DNA from: Solirubrobacteraceae bacterium
GTDB taxonomy: Bacteria; Actinomycetota; Thermoleophilia; Solirubrobacterales; Solirubrobacteraceae
DNA: 64,000 nucleotides
Assembly (NCBI GenBank): GCA_023230855.1
Contig: JALNWQ010000001.1
Location: 62,001 to 126,000, forward strand
Direction: 5' to 3'
Shown here: in pieces, positions 31,731 through 42,669 of the stretch
How the letters are laid out: each line of letters begins with the position of its first letter
How positions within the stretch are numbered: the stretch's first letter is position 1
Notes under the pieces: model-generated
The model's input: only the letters and a program-made list of their open reading frames with translations
Databases searched by the model: none
Told to the model about the DNA's origin: nothing
Position numbers and translations under genes: made by a program

Positions 31731-33175
31731 GGATCGTCGTCGTCGCGCTCGGCAAGATCGGCCTGCCGCTCGCCGCGTTCGCCGCCCAGCAGGGGCACGA
31801 GGTCGTCGGTTGCGACATCGACGCCCGGGTCGTCGACCTCGTCAACGCCGCCGGCGAGCCGTTCCCCGGCGAGACGGGCCTGGCCGACGCGCTGCGCGAG
31901 ACGGTCGTCGGCGTCGCCCCGCCGCGCGAGGACGGGGGGAGCCTGCGCGCCACGACCGACACCGCCGCCGCGGTCGCGGAGGGGGCGGACCTCGTCCTCG
32001 CCGTGCCGCCGCTCGTCGTCGACGCCGACGCCCGCCCGGACTGGAGGGCGCTCGACGCGGCGCTCACCGCGGTCGGCGAGGGCCTCGCCCGCGGCGCCGC
32101 CGAGCGCGGGACCGTCGCCGGCCCCGACGGCGCGCCCCCGAGCATCGTCGTCGAGACGACCCTGCCGGTCGGCAGCACCCGCAACCGCGTCGCGCCGCTG
32201 CTGGAGCGGGTGAGCGACCTGACCGAGGGCGTCGACTTCCACGCCGCCCACAGTCCGGAGCGGGTGTACAGCGGCCGGATCTTCCGTGACCTCGAGGCCT
32301 ATCCGAAGATCGTCGGCGGGCTGGACGAGCTCGGTGAGGCCCGCACCGCGGCCCGCTACCGCCGGCTCCTCAACGGCACCGGTGCGCGTGCGGCGAGCGC
32401 CGCGGCGGCCGCGGCCGCGGCACGGTCGGGGGGCGAGCCCGGCGACGCGGTCGAGGTGCGCGCGCTCGGCGGGGCCGAGGCGGCCGAGCTGACGAAGCTC
32501 GCCGAGACGACCTACCGCGACCTCAACATCGCGTTCGCCAACGAGCTGGCGCGGCACGCCGACGCGATCGGCGTCGACGTCGACGGGGTGATCGACGCCG
32601 CGAACAGCCAGCCGTTCAGTCACATCCACCGGCCGGGCGTCGCGGTCGGCGGGCACTGCATCCCGGTGTATCCGCGGTTCTACCTCGCGGGCGACCCGGA
32701 CGCGACGCTGCCCGCCGCCGCCCGCGCGGTGAACGAGGCGATGCCCGCCTACGCCGTGGAGCTGCTGCGTGGCGCCCTGGCCGGGGCGGCGGACGGTGAC
32801 GGCGGGAGCCTCGCGGGCCGCCGCGTGCTCGTCCTCGGGGCCGCCTACCGCGGTGACGTGCAGGAGACGGCGTTCAGCGGGGCGTTCGCGTTGCGCGACG
32901 CGCTGCGGGCCGCCGGGGCGGTCGTCCAGGTCGCCGATCCGCTCTACGACGACGCGCAGCTGCGCGACCTCGACCTCGACCCGTGGGACGGCGAGCCGGT
33001 CGACGGCGCGATCCTCCAGGCGGACCACGCCCCGTACCGCGCGCTCGTCCCGGGCGACCTTCCCGGGGTGCGGGCGATCGTCGACGGACGCAGCGCCCTG
33101 GACGTCGACGCGTGGCGCGCGGCGGGCGTGACGGTCCGCCGGATCGGGCGCGACGGGTCGCGCCCGGCGGGCTGA
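31727..33175 (+). CDS. UDP-sugar 6-dehydrogenase (WecC/WbpA-like)
   Basis: A 482-residue nucleotide-sugar dehydrogenase. The NAD-binding motif VALGKIGLPLAAFAA (about residues 6-20), ETTLPVGSTRNRV (about 144-156), the substrate loop AAELTKLAETTYRDLNIAFA and the catalytic Cys in VGGHCIPVYP (near 308) are present. An Ala-rich insertion (about 222-235) is unusual. The ATG overlaps the previous stop, and a good Shine-Dalgarno GAAGGAG stands 9 nt upstream, typical of an internal cistron here. It oxidises a UDP-hexose or UDP-HexNAc to the uronic acid. Confidence 0.87.
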   Translation: MRIVVVALGKIGLPLAAFAAQQGHEVVGCDIDARVVDLVNAAGEPFPGETGLADALRETVVGVAPPREDGGSLRATTDTAAAVAEGADLVLAVPPLVVDADARPDWRALDAALTAVGEGLARGAAERGTVAGPDGAPPSIVVETTLPVGSTRNRVAPLLERVSDLTEGVDFHAAHSPERVYSGRIFRDLEAYPKIVGGLDELGEARTAARYRRLLNGTGARAASAAAAAAAARSGGEPGDAVEVRALGGAEAAELTKLAETTYRDLNIAFANELARHADAIGVDVDGVIDAANSQPFSHIHRPGVAVGGHCIPVYPRFYLAGDPDATLPAAARAVNEAMPAYAVELLRGALAGAADGDGGSLAGRRVLVLGAAYRGDVQETAFSGAFALRDALRAAGAVVQVADPLYDDAQLRDLDLDPWDGEPVDGAILQADHAPYRALVPGDLPGVRAIVDGRSALDVDAWRAAGVTVRRIGRDGSRPAG

Positions 33176-33236
33176 GCACCACCACGCCACCAGCCGAGAC
33201 CGCGCGTCGCGACCCCGCGACGCGGCCCCTGACGAC

Positions 33237-33258
33237 GCCCGCGGACCGCTCCGCGGGC
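33237..33258 (+). terminator. Hairpin after the sugar dehydrogenase
   Basis: GCCCGCGGA (33237-33245) and TCCGCGGGC (33250-33258) form a perfect 9-bp stem with a CCGC loop, followed by GCGCTTCG. It lies 61 nt after the dehydrogenase stop and about 100 nt before gdhA. Confidence 0.55.
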
Positions 33259-33361
33259 GCGCTTCGTCGGGGACGACGCGGTTCGGCACCCCGCCGTGTG
33301 CAGGGACGTTGCCCGTCGCCCGACGGCCCCGCTCCCCGCCGGGCATCATGTCCGCGTGGCC

Positions 33362-34735
<1,374 letters not shown>

Positions 34736-34864
34736 GCCGATCGATCCCGGCCGGCCGGCCGACCCGGGCGGGCCGGTGTTGCGGGGCCCGTCCCGTCGGT
34801 GCGCGACGCCGTCCGGTCGACGGCACGCGCGTCCCCGGACCCGACTTTTGGCAGGCTCTCCCGC

Positions 34865-36982
34865 GTGAGCGCCCCCCGGACCGACCTCGCGCCGCCCGTC
34901 ACGCCCCGGTGGGCGGCGGCGCTCGTCGTCGCGCTCGCGGTCCTGGTGCTCGGGGCGGCGGTGGTGCACTTCGACGTGCTGCCGAGCACCGGCGGCGAGC
35001 TCGGCACGCTCGGCCGGCTGGCGCGGTTCGTCGGCGCGACGCTCGTGGTGCTGCTGTTGCCGGGCATCCCGCTGGCGTGGCGGTTCGCTCCGGGCCCGCT
35101 GCGCCGCTGGTGGCCGGTCCTGGCGATCCCGTTCGGCCTGGCCGCCGCGACCGCGGTCCTCACCGCACTGGCGATGGTCGGTCTGCGCCCGCGTCCGGCG
35201 ACCGCGGTCTTCCTGCTCCTGGGTGCCCTGTTGGCGGGACGCACCTTCCTGCCGCGGTGGCGGCGCATCCCGACCGGCGCCCCGCTGGACCGGCCGGGGA
35301 CGGTGGCGATCCTCGCCGCAGCGTGCGCGGTCGGTGGCCTGGGTCTGATCCCCGTGCTGCGCAGCCAGCTGATCACGGTCATGGGACAGAACCCCGACGC
35401 CCACCAGGTCGTCGGGGTCATCTGGTTCCTGCAGGAGGCGCACCCGCTCTCGACCGACCTGTCGACGGCGCTCGACCGGGTTCCGCGGGCGTGGGAGGGC
35501 CGGATCCCGATCTTCCACGCGCTCGGGTCGGCGACCGAGATCGGGCTCACCGGGCCGATCCAGATGTTCACGCCGTTCGTCGCGGTGCTCACCGCCGGGT
35601 TCGCGGCGATGGCCGGTCTGTACGCCGCCACCGCGCTGCGCCTGTCGGGTGCCGGTGCCGGGCTCGTGTCGCTCGCGATCGGCGGCTCGTCCGCGACGAT
35701 CTACACCGCGCTGCACCCGTACTACAACCAGCTCTGGGGGATGCTGCTGCTGGTCACCGCGCTGACGCTGGCGTGGGCGTGGCTGCGTGGACGCGATGTC
35801 CGCGCCGGCGGGTTGGCGATCGTCTTCCTGCTGCTGGCGTTCGTCGCCTACCCGTCGACGCTGCCGTACGCGGCACTGGCGATCGTCGCGGTCGGCGTCG
35901 CGGCGTGGCGGCTGCCGCCGGTGCCGGAGGGCTTGGCCCGCCGGCTGCGACGCTGGCTCCCCGCGGTCGTCCTGATCTTCGGCGTGTCGGTGGTCGGGGC
36001 GCTGGTCAAGCTCGGCGGGGTCTTGTCGCAGTTCATCAGCGGGGACCCGTTCTGGCAGGGCGACGTCAACATCCTGCCCCCCCACGGTGCCGCCTACGGC
36101 CTGACCGCCGACACGTTCGTGATTCCGCTCGTCGTCGCGGCGGGTGCCGTGCTGGCGCTCGTGTGGCGCGACCGCCGGATGGCGATCCCGTGGGCGGTGC
36201 TCGCCGTGGTGCTCCTGGCGGTGGACCTGATCCTCCGCGATCGCTCGACCGCCGAGTACGTCGATTACAAGCACGTGACGTTCACCGCCGTCCTGTTGCT
36301 GCCGTTGCTCGTCGGCGGCCTGGTGGCGCTGGTCGAGCGAGGCGTGACGGTGGGGCGGGCCGGCGTCGTCGTTCGGTGGGTGCCGCGGGTGGCCGCGGTC
36401 GCCGTGCTGGTGGCGTGGGCGGTCCCGGCGGTCGCGGCCTCGCGAGACGAGGTCGACCGGGCACACCCCAACGCGACCGCGGCGCTGCTCGACATCCACC
36501 GCTGGAGCGCCGAGCTTCCCGCCGGCAGCTCGGTCCTGATCGACCTGCCGGCCAGCGGCACGCAGCTCTGGGCGACGCTCTTCCTCGGCGACCGGCATCC
36601 GGTGGCGTCGACCGACCCGGTGTCGAGCCTGACCACGTACTCGGTCGCGCCGATCGGACGGCGGGCCGACTTCGTCCTGGGGTTGCGGCGCGATCTGGCG
36701 ACCGGCGAGCCGGTGCCCGCTCCGCGGTGGTCGGTCGGCCGGCCGGTCCTGTCGGGTCACCAGTTCGCGATCTGGCGGATGCGGATCCCGGCGGACGTCG
36801 CCCGCACCGAGCCCGAGACCGCGTCCGTCAAGCTCGTCGAGCCCTACCCCGACCCGGTGCCCGACCAACGCGTGATGCTGACCCGCAACCCGTCGACGAT
36901 CGACGGATTCGACCGTCCGCCGTTGCGCGCCGACGGCATGGGGTTCGCGCCCCCGCGCGAGGCGGCGTCCGGCACGCGCTGA
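34865..36982 (+). CDS. Large polytopic membrane protein, possible GT-C glycosyltransferase
   Basis: A 705-residue protein with about 13 membrane segments, an early extracytoplasmic loop after NPDAHQVVGVIWFLQEAHPL (about residues 180-199), and a soluble C-terminal domain (about 545-705, beginning RAHPNATAALLDIHRWSAEL). This layout (many helices, an acidic first loop, a periplasmic tail) is that of GT-C type lipid-linked glycosyltransferases, but I see no diagnostic motif. The GTG at 34865 follows CAGGCT (34852-34857) by 7 nt. It converges with a TagA-type glycosyltransferase, suggesting a link to surface glycans. Confidence 0.6.
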   Translation: MSAPRTDLAPPVTPRWAAALVVALAVLVLGAAVVHFDVLPSTGGELGTLGRLARFVGATLVVLLLPGIPLAWRFAPGPLRRWWPVLAIPFGLAAATAVLTALAMVGLRPRPATAVFLLLGALLAGRTFLPRWRRIPTGAPLDRPGTVAILAAACAVGGLGLIPVLRSQLITVMGQNPDAHQVVGVIWFLQEAHPLSTDLSTALDRVPRAWEGRIPIFHALGSATEIGLTGPIQMFTPFVAVLTAGFAAMAGLYAATALRLSGAGAGLVSLAIGGSSATIYTALHPYYNQLWGMLLLVTALTLAWAWLRGRDVRAGGLAIVFLLLAFVAYPSTLPYAALAIVAVGVAAWRLPPVPEGLARRLRRWLPAVVLIFGVSVVGALVKLGGVLSQFISGDPFWQGDVNILPPHGAAYGLTADTFVIPLVVAAGAVLALVWRDRRMAIPWAVLAVVLLAVDLILRDRSTAEYVDYKHVTFTAVLLLPLLVGGLVALVERGVTVGRAGVVVRWVPRVAAVAVLVAWAVPAVAASRDEVDRAHPNATAALLDIHRWSAELPAGSSVLIDLPASGTQLWATLFLGDRHPVASTDPVSSLTTYSVAPIGRRADFVLGLRRDLATGEPVPAPRWSVGRPVLSGHQFAIWRMRIPADVARTEPETASVKLVEPYPDPVPDQRVMLTRNPSTIDGFDRPPLRADGMGFAPPREAASGTR

Positions 36983-37070
36983 CCGTCCGTCGGGGCGTGG
37001 GCCGGCGGTGGGCCCGGTCGCCGGGCGGCGCGGGTGGGCCGACGCCGGTGGAGGACCGTGCGGCCGCCGG

Positions 37071-37874
37071 TCAGCGCGACGGCAACCCGCCCCGGCGGCG
37101 GCGCTTGGCCTCGTCGAGGATCCGGATGAGGAACGCCGGGTTGCCGAGCAGGTAGCGACGCCACATCCGGCGTGGCTCGACCGCCAGGCGGAAGATCCAC
37201 TCCCAACCGTTGTCGGCGAGCCAGCCCGGCGCGCGCGGCACGCGGCCGGAGACGTAGTCGAACAGCGCCCCGACGGTCCACAGCACCGCGGTGTCGGCAC
37301 GCTGGGCGACGGCGTCGACCCACAGCTCCTGCTTGGGGCTTCCCATCCCGACGAGGACGATGTCCGGCCGGTGCAGCGCGATGTCCTCGAGCACCCGCTC
37401 CCCGTGCGGGCTGTCGGGATCGAAGTACCCGTGGTGGGTGCCGGCGATCCGCAGGTCGGGGTGGGCGGACCACAGCCGCTCGGCGGCGGTGCGGGCGACG
37501 CCGGGGTCGGATCCCAGGAGGTAGAGCGACAGGCCGCGACGCTCGCACAGGGCGGCGAGATCCCAGATCCAGTCGGCCCCGGTCATCCGGTGCGGCGAGT
37601 CCAGGTGCATCATCCGCGCGGCGAGCCGCACGCCGTAGCCGTCGCAGTACACGAGGTCGGCCTCACGCAGCACCTCGCCCAGGTCGTCGATCTCGTGCGA
37701 CTGGTTCAGGACGTGCGCGTTGGCGTACATCACCCGTCGGGCGGGAAGCCCGGCGCGATGCTCGGCCACCCACGACGTGATCCGGTCGAGCATGTCGGCG
37801 GGACTGTCGAGCTCGATCTCGACGTCGAAGATCCGGACGGCGGAATCGGACGGACGGGCGGCGGGGGTGACCAT
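37071..37874 (-). CDS. WecG/TagA/CpsF-family glycosyltransferase (copy 1)
   Basis: A 267-residue GT26 enzyme. MYANAHVLNQSHEID, the acidic YCDGYGVRLAARM (about residues 74-86), LYLLGSDPGVARTAAERL (about 113-130) and VGMGSPKQELWVDAVA (about 170-185) are the family landmarks, and GWEWIFRLAVEPRRMWRRYL closes the fold. These enzymes add ManNAc or a related sugar to lipid-linked GlcNAc. The start is taken at ATG 37874. A TACGAT hexamer (37962-37957) is the likely -10 box with a leader of about 75 nt. An in-frame ATG upstream (37957) lies in that box. Confidence 0.87.
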   Translation of the reverse strand: MVTPAARPSDSAVRIFDVEIELDSPADMLDRITSWVAEHRAGLPARRVMYANAHVLNQSHEIDDLGEVLREADLVYCDGYGVRLAARMMHLDSPHRMTGADWIWDLAALCERRGLSLYLLGSDPGVARTAAERLWSAHPDLRIAGTHHGYFDPDSPHGERVLEDIALHRPDIVLVGMGSPKQELWVDAVAQRADTAVLWTVGALFDYVSGRVPRAPGWLADNGWEWIFRLAVEPRRMWRRYLLGNPAFLIRILDEAKRRRRGGLPSR

Positions 37875-38083
37875 GCGGCGGGGCGGGCCGGAGGGAGCGT
37901 GGATCGCGGCAGGGCGCCACAGGGCGGCGCCTCCCCCTCGGGCCCGATCCGGACGCATCGTAGACACGATCGCCGACGCGCGTCCCCACCACCGCGCGTG
38001 GCCCGGTCCAACGGGCGGAGGGCCGGGACGGTGCAGGGGATAGGGCACCGCACGCGGGCCGCACCGGCGAGACGTCGTACACC

Positions 38084-38107
38084 GCTGGTTCACCCGGGTG
38101 AACCAGC
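38084..38107. promoter_or_regulatory. Perfect 24-bp palindrome, candidate operator
   Basis: GCTGGTTCACCC (38084-38095) is followed at once by its exact reverse complement (38096-38107). It lies in the 354-nt divergent gap between the TagA-type gene (start 37874) and the secreted DUF11 protein (start 38229), about 120 nt before the latter. Such long symmetry at a divergent promoter is typical of a dimeric regulator's site. No gene is found in this gap. Confidence 0.55.
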
Positions 38108-38228
38108 CGCGAACCGCCGACCTGCCCGCGTCCATGATCTACGGTCGGGCCCTCGTCCGGGTCGGGGGTCCGACCCGTCGTCGGACTGCGGTCCGGCGGA
38201 CGACACCCTCTTCCACCGCAGGAGCCCC

Positions 38229-40868
38229 ATGACGCATCCGACCGTCCGGCCCAGCAACCCCGCGCCGGGGCGCCCCGGCGCCCATCAATCGCGACGTGCA
38301 TCACGTCGCCGTACACCCCGAATCGTCGGGTTGGCGCTGCTGGCCGCCCTGGTGGCGGCTGCGCCCGCGCAGGCGGACCGCGAGTTCTCGCCGCGCTACT
38401 CGGCCACCGTGCGTGGCGACGTCGCCACGGCCGCGAACCAGCTGGTCACGTGCCGGCCGAGCACTCCGCCGAGCACTGCGTGCGCCGATCAGCAGACCAA
38501 CGGCGGGCTCTACGACAACCCCACGCCCGGCGTGTACGTCGACGTCGACAGCGACGACACCACCGTGAACTCGTCGTCGGCGACGCTCACCGTCCCGGCC
38601 GGGGCGACCGTGCGTCACGCGTCGCTGTACTGGGGCGGGCGGGTGCCCAACGGGAACTACGCGGGCAATGTGCCCGATCCGGCGCTGCGCGAAGCGTTCG
38701 GTGAGGCGAGGCTCGCGGTGCCGGGCACCGCCGGGTATCAGACTGTCACCGCCCACGACGTCGACACCTCGGGCGGCGACAACGAGCGGACGTGGCAGGG
38801 TGTGGCCGACGTCACCGATCTCGTGCGATCCGCCGGGGCCGGCGAGTACACCGTGGCCGACGTGGCGATCGCGCAGCTCTCCAGCAGCCCCGGCGACTGG
38901 GGCGGGTGGACGCTCGTCGTCGTGTACGAGGACCCGACCCTGCCCCGCCGCAGCGTGTCGCTGTTCGACGGGCTGCTCCGGGTCGGCGGCGCGACGCGGA
39001 CGGTGACCGTCGACGGCCTGCAGACTCCGCCGGCCGGCCAGGTCGATGCGACGATGGGGATCGTCGCCTACGAGGGCGACGGCGTGAGCGCGCGCGACAC
39101 GTGGCAGGTCAGCGATCTCATGGACTCGCCGGCGGTGTACGCGCCCGTCACGGACGCGCTGACCCCGGAGGACAACGCCTTCAACAGTCGCATCACGCGC
39201 AACGGCGCGTTCGTCACCGACCGCATTCCGGCGTACACGACGACGGCCGGCTACGACTCCAAGACGGTCAACGCCGACTCGTGGATCCGTCCCGGTGCCG
39301 ACACCGTCGCGCTCCGGTTCGGCTCCTCGACGACGGGCGAGACGTTCTTCCCGGGCGCGGTGTTCGCCTCGATCCGCCTGTCGGACGTCGAGGGCGTCAA
39401 GGACGTGGTGAACGTCACCGATCCGGGGGCGGTGCCGCAGCCCGGCGATCGCCTGCGCTACACGGCGCGGTTCTCCAACGACGCGGCGGCACCGGCGATC
39501 GGTGGCATCGCGATCACCGACGAGATCCCGGCCGGGACGAGCTACGTGCCCGGATCGCTGCGGGTCGGCGGCGCCGTACGGACCGACGCGGCGGGCGATG
39601 ACGTCGCCGAGTACGTCAACGGGCCGGACCGCGTCGTCGCCCGGGTCGGCAGCGGCGCGAACGCCACCGACGGTGGCGTGCTCGCCGGCGGCGAATCCGG
39701 CGTGCTGCGGTTCGACGTCGTCGTCGACGACGCCTACGACCCGATCGCCGACGGACCGATCGAGAACGTCGCGAACGCGTCGTACCTGCTCGATCCGGGC
39801 GATCCGGGCAGCCGCGTCGACGTGCCGTCCAACACGACGACCGTCGTCGCCCCGCTCCCGCCGGTGCCGACGATCGACAGTCTCGTGCCGCGGGCGACGG
39901 TCGGGGACGAGTCGCCGGTCGACTTCGGTTGCACCGCGGCCACGGGTCGGACGGTCGCGTCGTGCGTGGCGGTCGTGACCCCGCCCGGCGGTGGACCCGG
40001 CGTGCCGGTGACCGACGGTGGCGACGTGCCCACGGACGTGCCCGGGACCTACACGATCACCGTGACGGTGGTCGACGACCTGGGCCAGACCCGCGAGACC
40101 ACCGGGACCTACACCGTCTTCCCGCCGCCGGTGGCCACGATCACGGATGGCCCGTCCGATGGCGGAGACGTGCCTGCCGGGGGCAGGATCCCCGGGAGGT
40201 TCACGTGCGAGGTCGCGCCCGGCCTGACGCAGCAGTCGTGCGACGCGACGATCACGCTGCCGGACGGGTCGACGGTGCCGTTCGCCGACGGTGACGACGT
40301 CCCGACGGACGTTCCGGGCGACTACACGATCACGGTGACGGTCGAGGACGAGTTGGGCAAGACCCACACCGTCACGCGGACGTACACGGTCGTCGCGCCG
40401 GCTCCGCCGCCGGTGACCACGCCGCCGACGCCGACCACGCCGCAGGTCCCGCCGGTGGTGACGCCTGATGTGCCGACGCAGAGTGGTCCCGCGCTGCGGA
40501 TCACGAAGCGGTTCACGCGGACGTCGTTGCGGCCCGGTCAGCGGACGACGTTGCGGATCCGGGTGACGAACCGGACCGGTCGGACGTTGCGCAACGTGCG
40601 GGTGTGTGAGCGGGTGCCGGCCGGCCTGCGGTTGGTGTCGTCGACGCCTCGCGCGAAGCGGTCCGGTGGCCAGTACTGCTGGACGGTGAAGACGTTGAAG
40701 CCGGGGAAGTACGTGAACCGGTCGATGACGTTGCGGGCGACGAACCGCCGTGGTCGGGTGACCACGCGGACGCGGGGTACGGCGAACGGCGTCTCGGCGC
40801 AGTCTCGCAACGCGTCGGTACGCGTCCTGGCTCCGCGCAAGGCTCGCCCCGGCGGCGTCACCGGCTGA
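38229..40868 (+). CDS. Large secreted DUF11/Ig-like repeat protein
   Basis: 879 residues. A signal peptide with a twin-Arg-rich head covers about residues 1-50 (IVGLALLAALVAAAPAQA). A beta-rich N-terminal domain follows (ATVRHASLYWGGRVPNGNYA, WGGWTLVVVYEDPTLPRRSV), then a DUF11-type domain (about 395-540), two tandem Ig/HYR-like repeats each ending TYTITVTV.D.LG.T (about 550-720), a Pro/Thr linker, and a second DUF11-like domain (ALRITKRFTRTSLRPGQRTT). There is no sorting signal or C-terminal membrane helix, so it is probably released or wall-associated by other means. AGGAG (38220-38224) precedes the ATG. Function is unknown; adhesin-like. Confidence 0.8.
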   Translation: MTHPTVRPSNPAPGRPGAHQSRRASRRRTPRIVGLALLAALVAAAPAQADREFSPRYSATVRGDVATAANQLVTCRPSTPPSTACADQQTNGGLYDNPTPGVYVDVDSDDTTVNSSSATLTVPAGATVRHASLYWGGRVPNGNYAGNVPDPALREAFGEARLAVPGTAGYQTVTAHDVDTSGGDNERTWQGVADVTDLVRSAGAGEYTVADVAIAQLSSSPGDWGGWTLVVVYEDPTLPRRSVSLFDGLLRVGGATRTVTVDGLQTPPAGQVDATMGIVAYEGDGVSARDTWQVSDLMDSPAVYAPVTDALTPEDNAFNSRITRNGAFVTDRIPAYTTTAGYDSKTVNADSWIRPGADTVALRFGSSTTGETFFPGAVFASIRLSDVEGVKDVVNVTDPGAVPQPGDRLRYTARFSNDAAAPAIGGIAITDEIPAGTSYVPGSLRVGGAVRTDAAGDDVAEYVNGPDRVVARVGSGANATDGGVLAGGESGVLRFDVVVDDAYDPIADGPIENVANASYLLDPGDPGSRVDVPSNTTTVVAPLPPVPTIDSLVPRATVGDESPVDFGCTAATGRTVASCVAVVTPPGGGPGVPVTDGGDVPTDVPGTYTITVTVVDDLGQTRETTGTYTVFPPPVATITDGPSDGGDVPAGGRIPGRFTCEVAPGLTQQSCDATITLPDGSTVPFADGDDVPTDVPGDYTITVTVEDELGKTHTVTRTYTVVAPAPPPVTTPPTPTTPQVPPVVTPDVPTQSGPALRITKRFTRTSLRPGQRTTLRIRVTNRTGRTLRNVRVCERVPAGLRLVSSTPRAKRSGGQYCWTVKTLKPGKYVNRSMTLRATNRRGRVTTRTRGTANGVSAQSRNASVRVLAPRKARPGGVTG

Positions 40869-40881
40869 TCTGCGCCGGGGT

Positions 40882-40901
40882 GGGCGGCGATGATGCCGCC
40901 C
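40882..40901 (+). terminator. Hairpin after the DUF11 protein
   Basis: GGGCGGC (40882-40888) and GCCGCCC (40895-40901) pair perfectly around GATGAT, 14 nt after the stop. No T tract follows. Confidence 0.5.
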
Positions 40902-41094
40902 GCTCCGCATGGCCGGGTTTGCGCCCGCCCCGCTGCGGGTATCGACCGGCAGCGGCCACCGGGAGCTTCCGGGGCCGCGTGACGCGATCGTCCCTTCCCA
41001 CGCTCCCGGCCGACCCGGCCGGGGGCGTTCCGTCGGGGCACCTGCTGAACTGTGCCGGGTGCGTCCTCGGCCTCGGCACCGGATCGGCGGAGCG

Positions 41095-42057
41095 GTGCGG
41101 TCCGTGGGGCTCGCGTCGCTCGTCGCGCTCGCCATCGCCGGATGTGGCGGCGACGATCCGGACGGCGACGGGCCCGGCGGAGGCGAGTACGCCGCACCGT
41201 CCGTCCCCTGCGTCGGCCGTCCGGCGGTCCCGGCCACCGTCCCGCCCCCGACCGGCACGTCGACGACGGCGTTGGGTCCGCAGACCGCCCCGTACGAGCT
41301 GCAGGCGCCGGCGGCCCGGCCGCGCGGGGTCGCGGTGCTGCTCCACGGCGGCGGATGGGTCGAGGTGGGGCCCGGGCAGGTCCAGGTGATGCGCCCGACC
41401 GCCGACGCGTGGCTGGCCCGCGGCTGGGCGACGGCCAACCTGGACTACCGGCCGTGCGGCGCGGGTCTCGACGACGTGCTCGTCATGCACGACGCGATCC
41501 GGCGCCTCGTCGGGCCCGACACGCCGATCGTCGTCGTCGGTGAGTCCGCCGGCGCGCACCTGGGCCTGCTGCTGGCGGCGAACCGTCCGGACTCGATCGG
41601 CGCCGTGATCGCCAAGGCACCTCCGACCGATCCGCACGCCCTCGCCGACCAGCAGGCGTTCGACCCGGTGACCGGCGCGCCGAGCAACGTGCTGCCTCGG
41701 GCGCTCGCGGGCACCTGGCGGGCCGCGTTCGGCGAGCGGCTCGACGAGTCGTCGCCGGTCGCGCGTGCCGACGACATCGACGCCCGGCTCGTCGTCGCGT
41801 GGGGGGAGGGTGACGTGATCATCCCCGAGGGCCAGATCGACGGGCTAGAGAAGGCGCTGGAGGACGCCCGACCGGACGGCTGGCAGCGCGTGCTGCGCCT
41901 GGGCCGTGGATCCGAGCGGTTCCCCCACACCTCGATCTCCGCCGAGTCCGCGGCCCGTCTGCGGCTCGCCGTCGACGAGGCGATCGAGCCGTGGACGGAC
42001 GGCGATCCCCGTGCACCGGCGGCGGTGCCGGGTTGGTGGTCGTTCCCGGGCCGCTGA
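41095..42057 (+). CDS. Lipoprotein alpha/beta-hydrolase (esterase-like)
   Basis: A 320-residue exported enzyme. The signal peptide ends in the lipobox ALAIAGCGGDD (Cys near residue 17). The hydrolase core has the oxyanion motif VAVLLHGGGWVEVG (about 78-91), typical of the HGGG esterase group, and the nucleophile elbow VVGESAGAHLG (Ser near 151). Asp in VVAWGEGDVI and a late His (FPHTSIS) could complete the triad. The GTG at 41095 is chosen because it directly precedes the signal peptide and has GGCGGAG upstream; the longer open frame to 40909 has no such features. Confidence 0.78.
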   Translation: MRSVGLASLVALAIAGCGGDDPDGDGPGGGEYAAPSVPCVGRPAVPATVPPPTGTSTTALGPQTAPYELQAPAARPRGVAVLLHGGGWVEVGPGQVQVMRPTADAWLARGWATANLDYRPCGAGLDDVLVMHDAIRRLVGPDTPIVVVGESAGAHLGLLLAANRPDSIGAVIAKAPPTDPHALADQQAFDPVTGAPSNVLPRALAGTWRAAFGERLDESSPVARADDIDARLVVAWGEGDVIIPEGQIDGLEKALEDARPDGWQRVLRLGRGSERFPHTSISAESAARLRLAVDEAIEPWTDGDPRAPAAVPGWWSFPGR

Positions 42058-42095
42058 GCCGCCGGGCGTCAACGGTCCCGGACGGACGGCCGGGA

Positions 42096-42518
42096 TCAGG
42101 CGGACGGGTGCGGTCCGTCCTGCGGCGTGGCGAACCCGTCACCCTCGATGAGCTCGATCCGGTAGCCGTCGGGGTCCTGGACGAACGCGATCAGCGGCAG
42201 ATCGTCGCGGCCGCCGGGACGGAACGCGGGCTTCTCCGGCTCGATCCCGGCCGCCGCGAGCTGCTCCAGCAGGGCGGGCAGGTCCGGGACGGTCAGCGCG
42301 ACGTGGTTGTAGCCGTCGCCCAGGTCGTAGGGGTCGGTCCGTCCGACGTTCACCGTGAGCTCCAGCACGTCGCCGCCACCGTGCAGGCCCAGGTACACGT
42401 TGTACGCGGAGTCGAAGTTCAACCGGCCCCGCTCCTCGAAGCCGAGCCGCCGGTAGAACTCCAGCGACGCGTCGATGTCGAGGACCCGGACGCACGTATG
42501 GACGAACGCGTTGGTCAT
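42096..42518 (-). CDS. Glyoxalase I / VOC-superfamily protein
   Basis: A 140-residue protein of two beta-alpha-beta-beta-beta units. It starts NAFVHTCVRVLDIDASLEFY, has GRLNFDSAYNVYLGLH then VLELTVN, DGYNHVALTVPDL (about residues 70-82) and DPDGYRIELIEGDG near the end. The four metal-ligand positions of glyoxalase I (His, Glu, His, Glu) are present, so a lactoylglutathione-lyase-like or related isomerase role is plausible. Actinobacteria often lack glutathione, so the thiol partner may differ. The frame stays open further upstream, but the ATG at 42518 fits the family N-terminus. Confidence 0.82.
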   Translation of the reverse strand: MTNAFVHTCVRVLDIDASLEFYRRLGFEERGRLNFDSAYNVYLGLHGGGDVLELTVNVGRTDPYDLGDGYNHVALTVPDLPALLEQLAAAGIEPEKPAFRPGGRDDLPLIAFVQDPDGYRIELIEGDGFATPQDGPHPSA

Positions 42519-42669
42519 GCGAGGACTGTCGCAGACCGGCCACGGCGACCGTCGGTGGCCGCGGCCCGTGGCGGATCCGCCTCGGCGACAGAGGTCTGGT
42601 CGGGTCGCTGCGGATCCGCCGACGTAGGCGGTGACGTCGACCCGAGGTGGTGCGGCGGGCGCGCTCGCG

